Source: CANKHJ01 sp035556495
GTDB taxonomy: Bacteria > Pseudomonadota > Alphaproteobacteria > Rhizobiales > Xanthobacteraceae
DNA: 6,788 nt
NCBI GenBank assembly: GCA_035556495.1
Contig: DATMEW010000105.1
Coordinates: 1-6,788 of the forward strand
Direction of reading: 5' to 3'
Made by a program: the position numbers and the translations under genes. Below are positions 4,912-6,788 of this stretch, piece by piece. Under the pieces are notes generated by a model. It saw nothing but the letters and a program-made list of their open reading frames with translations. It had not been told where the DNA came from and ran no database searches. Each line of letters starts with the position of its first letter. The stretch's first letter is position 1.

Positions 4912-5883
4912 ATGACCACCTTCCCACCCGCACCCGTGCCGGACCAGCCGGCGCTTCCGCCCGCTCCGGATTTCCTCGCCCGGCTGGATGGGACGGCTTC
5001 GGATATCGAAGCGGTGCTGGAAAACGCCCTGTCGGCGCAAACCGAGGACGGGGAAATCGCCCGGCCGGAGCGGCTGCGCGCCGCCATGCGCCATGCCGCG
5101 CTCGGCGGCGGCAAGCGCCTGCGGCCGTTCCTCGTGGTGGAAAGCGCGGCCCTGTTCGGCGTCCCGCGCGCGCAGGCCCTGCGCGCCGGTGCGGCGCTGG
5201 AATGCGTGCATTGCTATTCGCTGGCGCACGACGACCTGCCCGCCATGGACAATGACGACCTGCGGCGCGGCCGCCCCACCCTGCACCGCGCCTTTGACGA
5301 GGCAACCGCCATTCTCGCCGGCGACAGCCTGCTCACCCTCGCCTTCGATCTGATGGCCCGCGAGGCGGTGCATCCCGACCCCGCCGTGCGCATCCGCCTC
5401 GTGCAGGACCTCGCCCGCGCCGCGGGCCTCGGCGGCATGGCCGGCGGCCAGATGCTCGATCTTGCCGCGGAAGGCCGTTTCGGGGATGCCGGCACGGCGC
5501 CGGACGAAGCCGGTATCGTCACCCTTCAGCGCATGAAGACCGGCGCGCTGCTCGCCTTCGCCTGCCGCGCCGGCGCGATCCTCGGCAAGGCCGGCGGCCC
5601 GGCCCGCGCCGCGCTGGAGACATTCGGCGAAAAGCTGGGGCTTGCCTTCCAGCTCGCCGACGATCTGCTGGACCTCGAAGGCGACGCCGCGCTGATCGGC
5701 AAGGCCACGGGCAAGGACGCCGCCGCCGGCAAGGGCACGCTGGTCGCCCTGCTGGGGGCGGATGCCGCCCGGCGGCGGCTCGCCGCGCTGGTCGCCGAAG
5801 CCGAGGCCGCCCTCGCCCCGTTCGGGCCTGATGGCGACACGCTGCGCCGGACGGTGCGTTTCGTCGCCGCGCGGCAGAGCTAG
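4912..5883 (+). CDS. ispA: Farnesyl diphosphate synthase (short-chain polyprenyl synthetase)
   Basis: This cytoplasmic enzyme condenses dimethylallyl/geranyl diphosphate with isopentenyl diphosphate to give farnesyl diphosphate, which feeds undecaprenyl phosphate, quinone and hopanoid synthesis. From the ATG at 4912 the product is 323 aa. It shows GGGKRLRP (65-72, IPP binding) and the first Asp-rich motif HDDLPAMDNDDLRRG (106-120; D107, D108, D113) with the two-residue insertion typical of bacterial type II enzymes. It also has K209-T210 and the second Asp-rich motif FQLADDLLD (246-254). Tyrosine at -5 before the first Asp motif (CYSLAHDD) matches E. coli IspA and favours a C15 product, although C20 cannot be excluded. 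The frame extends upstream to a TTG at 4807 with other ATGs, but the Arg/Pro-rich extension looks non-coding, so 4912 is preferred despite a weak ribosome binding site. It is divergent from mtgA and 7 bp before the DUF1345 gene, probably as one operon. Confidence 0.92.
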   Translation: MTTFPPAPVPDQPALPPAPDFLARLDGTASDIEAVLENALSAQTEDGEIARPERLRAAMRHAALGGGKRLRPFLVVESAALFGVPRAQALRAGAALECVHCYSLAHDDLPAMDNDDLRRGRPTLHRAFDEATAILAGDSLLTLAFDLMAREAVHPDPAVRIRLVQDLARAAGLGGMAGGQMLDLAAEGRFGDAGTAPDEAGIVTLQRMKTGALLAFACRAGAILGKAGGPARAALETFGEKLGLAFQLADDLLDLEGDAALIGKATGKDAAAGKGTLVALLGADAARRRLAALVAEAEAALAPFGPDGDTLRRTVRFVAARQS

Positions 5884-5890
5884 TTGAACC

Positions 5891-6631
5891 ATGGCGAAGG
5901 ATCAAAAGCGCAACCGAAGCGGCAGCGAGGCTTCTTCGGGAGCCGATGCGCAGCCGGCCGCGCCGCGCCGCCGCGGCCTGCATCACGTCGCGCGGCTGCA
6001 CGGCCGGCTGATCGTGGCGGCGCTCATCGGCGCGGCCGTGTATGGCCTCGCCGTCGCGACCACCGCCGAATGGCGGCTCTCGACCCACCTCCTGCTGGCC
6101 TGGAACGCGGCCGCCCTCGTCTATCTGGTCATGGCGCTGCGCACCTTCGCGGATTTCGATATCGCCCATGTCCGCCGCCGCGCCTCCGATCAGGACGACG
6201 GCGCGGTGGCGATCCTGTTCCTCACGGTGGCCGCGGCCGCCGCCAGCCTCATCGCCATCGTCGTCCAGCTCGGCCCAGTCATGGAGGATGATCCGGCCCG
6301 GCCGTGGCACTTCGCACTCGCGGTCGTGACCATCGTGCTGTCATGGTTCTTCATCCAGACGATGTTCGCCTTCCACTATGCCTACGAATATTATGGCGAG
6401 GGCCGCGACGGCATCGCCGGCGGGCTCGATTTCCCCGAGGACGACAAGCCGGACTATTGGGACTTCGTCTATTTCTCGATGGTGCTCGGCATGACCTTTC
6501 AGGTCTCCGATGTCGAGATTTCCAGCAAGACGATCCGCCGCCTCGCCGCCGCCCATGGGCTGGTGGCGTTCTTCTACAACGTCGCCATTCTGGCGCTATG
6601 CGTGAATATCGGCGCGAGTCTGATCGGCTAG
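5891..6631 (+). CDS. DUF1345 family integral membrane protein
   Basis: The product is 246 aa with no assigned function. A basic, Ala/Ser-rich cytoplasmic tail (1-37) is followed by hydrophobic segments at about 39-58, 65-86, 104-127, 138-161 and 222-244. The conserved family signature lies between the last two: FHYAYEYYGE (161-170), GLDFPEDDKPDYWDF (178-192), YFSMVLGMTFQVSDVEISS (194-212) and IRR (215-217), then a final helix containing FFYN and ALCVN. The signature segment resembles the pore loop of two-helix potassium channels (helix, YFS...T....D.., helix), which is my inference. The ATG at 5891 is 7 bp after the ispA TAG with only a weak ribosome binding site, suggesting translational coupling to ispA. 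The stop is 14 bp from the convergent ispG-like stop. Assignment to the family is firm; function is unknown. Confidence 0.9.
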   Translation: MAKDQKRNRSGSEASSGADAQPAAPRRRGLHHVARLHGRLIVAALIGAAVYGLAVATTAEWRLSTHLLLAWNAAALVYLVMALRTFADFDIAHVRRRASDQDDGAVAILFLTVAAAAASLIAIVVQLGPVMEDDPARPWHFALAVVTIVLSWFFIQTMFAFHYAYEYYGEGRDGIAGGLDFPEDDKPDYWDFVYFSMVLGMTFQVSDVEISSKTIRRLAAAHGLVAFFYNVAILALCVNIGASLIG

Positions 6632-6645
6632 AGCGAAGTTGAGGA

Positions 6646-6788
6646 TCATTCCGCGGCGCTGCGCGAACCGCTCCCGTAACGGCGCTCGATATAGTCGATC
6701 ACCAACTGCTTGAAATCCGCCGCCACGGTCGGCCCGCGCAGGGTCACGGCCTTCTTGCCGTCGATGAACACCGGCGCGGCGGGCGACT
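6646..6788 (-). CDS. ispG: C-terminal end of probable 4-hydroxy-3-methylbut-2-enyl diphosphate synthase (IspG)
   Basis: Only the last 46 codons and the TGA (6646-6648) are in the window; the rest lies beyond base 6788. The visible peptide includes APVFIDGKKAVTLRGP, VAADFKQLVIDYIERRYG and a short Ser/Arg/Ala tail. The pattern F(V/I)DG.K..TLRG..IA.(D/E)F..IV..Y(V/I).(R/K).Y is what I recognise as the end of IspG (GcpE), the [4Fe-4S] enzyme that makes HMBPP in the penultimate step of the MEP pathway. The cluster cysteines and TIM barrel are off the window, so this cannot be confirmed here. Proximity to ispA, which uses the products of that pathway, agrees. The gene is convergent with the DUF1345 gene, with no terminator visible in the 14-bp gap. 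Confidence 0.72.
   Translation of the reverse strand, partial: SPAAPVFIDGKKAVTLRGPTVAADFKQLVIDYIERRYGSGSRSAAE

Noticed and set aside
3714..5114. 466-codon minus-strand frame spanning rpmF, mtgA and part of ispA
   Set aside because: It runs out of frame through two well-identified genes and has no family features; an artefact of few stop codons in GC-rich DNA.
4715..5305. N-terminal extension of mtgA to a 421-aa protein
   Set aside because: The extension overlaps ispA in antisense and is low-complexity Arg/Ala/Pro. The basic N-terminus and membrane anchor begin at the ATG at 4714, giving the usual MtgA size.
4705..5892. 395-codon open frame on the minus strand opposite ispA
   Set aside because: Antisense of ispA, whose two Asp-rich motifs are unambiguous; no recognisable domain in the reverse frame.

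Overview
The window is a GC-rich, densely coded stretch of an ordinary alphaproteobacterial chromosome. It is most likely from Hyphomicrobiales (Rhizobiales), perhaps near Xanthobacteraceae or Bradyrhizobiaceae. The evidence is a PhaR polyhydroxyalkanoate regulator, a zinc-free type L32 ribosomal protein, MtgA, an IspA-type prenyl synthase, a DUF1345 membrane protein and two small proteins of a type I associate with this order. The genus is inference. I see no transposase, integrase, tRNA, rRNA, CRISPR array or recognisable defence system.

Layout, left to right: the 3' part of phaR (+, cut by the window start); a 246-bp gap carrying a degenerate tandem array of about 15 bp; a PAS-GGDEF-EAL cyclic-di-GMP protein (-) with a decayed cyclase motif and a complete set of phosphodiesterase residues; a 109-bp divergent intergenic region with an operator-like palindrome and overlapping small hairpins; a 109-aa uncharacterised protein (+); a convergent 136-aa four-helix membrane protein (-) whose leader holds a 14-bp tandem repeat; an intrinsic terminator; rpmF (-); mtgA (-); then, divergently, ispA (+) followed 7 bp later by a DUF1345 membrane protein (+). 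The window closes with the C-terminal end of a convergent gene (-) that looks like ispG.

Functionally the right half is envelope and isoprenoid housekeeping. IspA makes farnesyl diphosphate, the precursor of undecaprenyl phosphate and quinones, from the C5 units that IspG helps make. MtgA polymerises the undecaprenyl-linked lipid II. The left half is regulatory: PhaR controls carbon storage and phasin expression, and the EAL protein probably lowers c-di-GMP. There is no direct evidence that the two halves form one regulon.

The observations most worth checking are the potassium-channel-like pore signature in the DUF1345 protein, the two unrelated short tandem arrays, and the palindrome plus leader structures between the c-di-GMP gene and the 109-aa gene. 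No gap between genes exceeds 300 bp.
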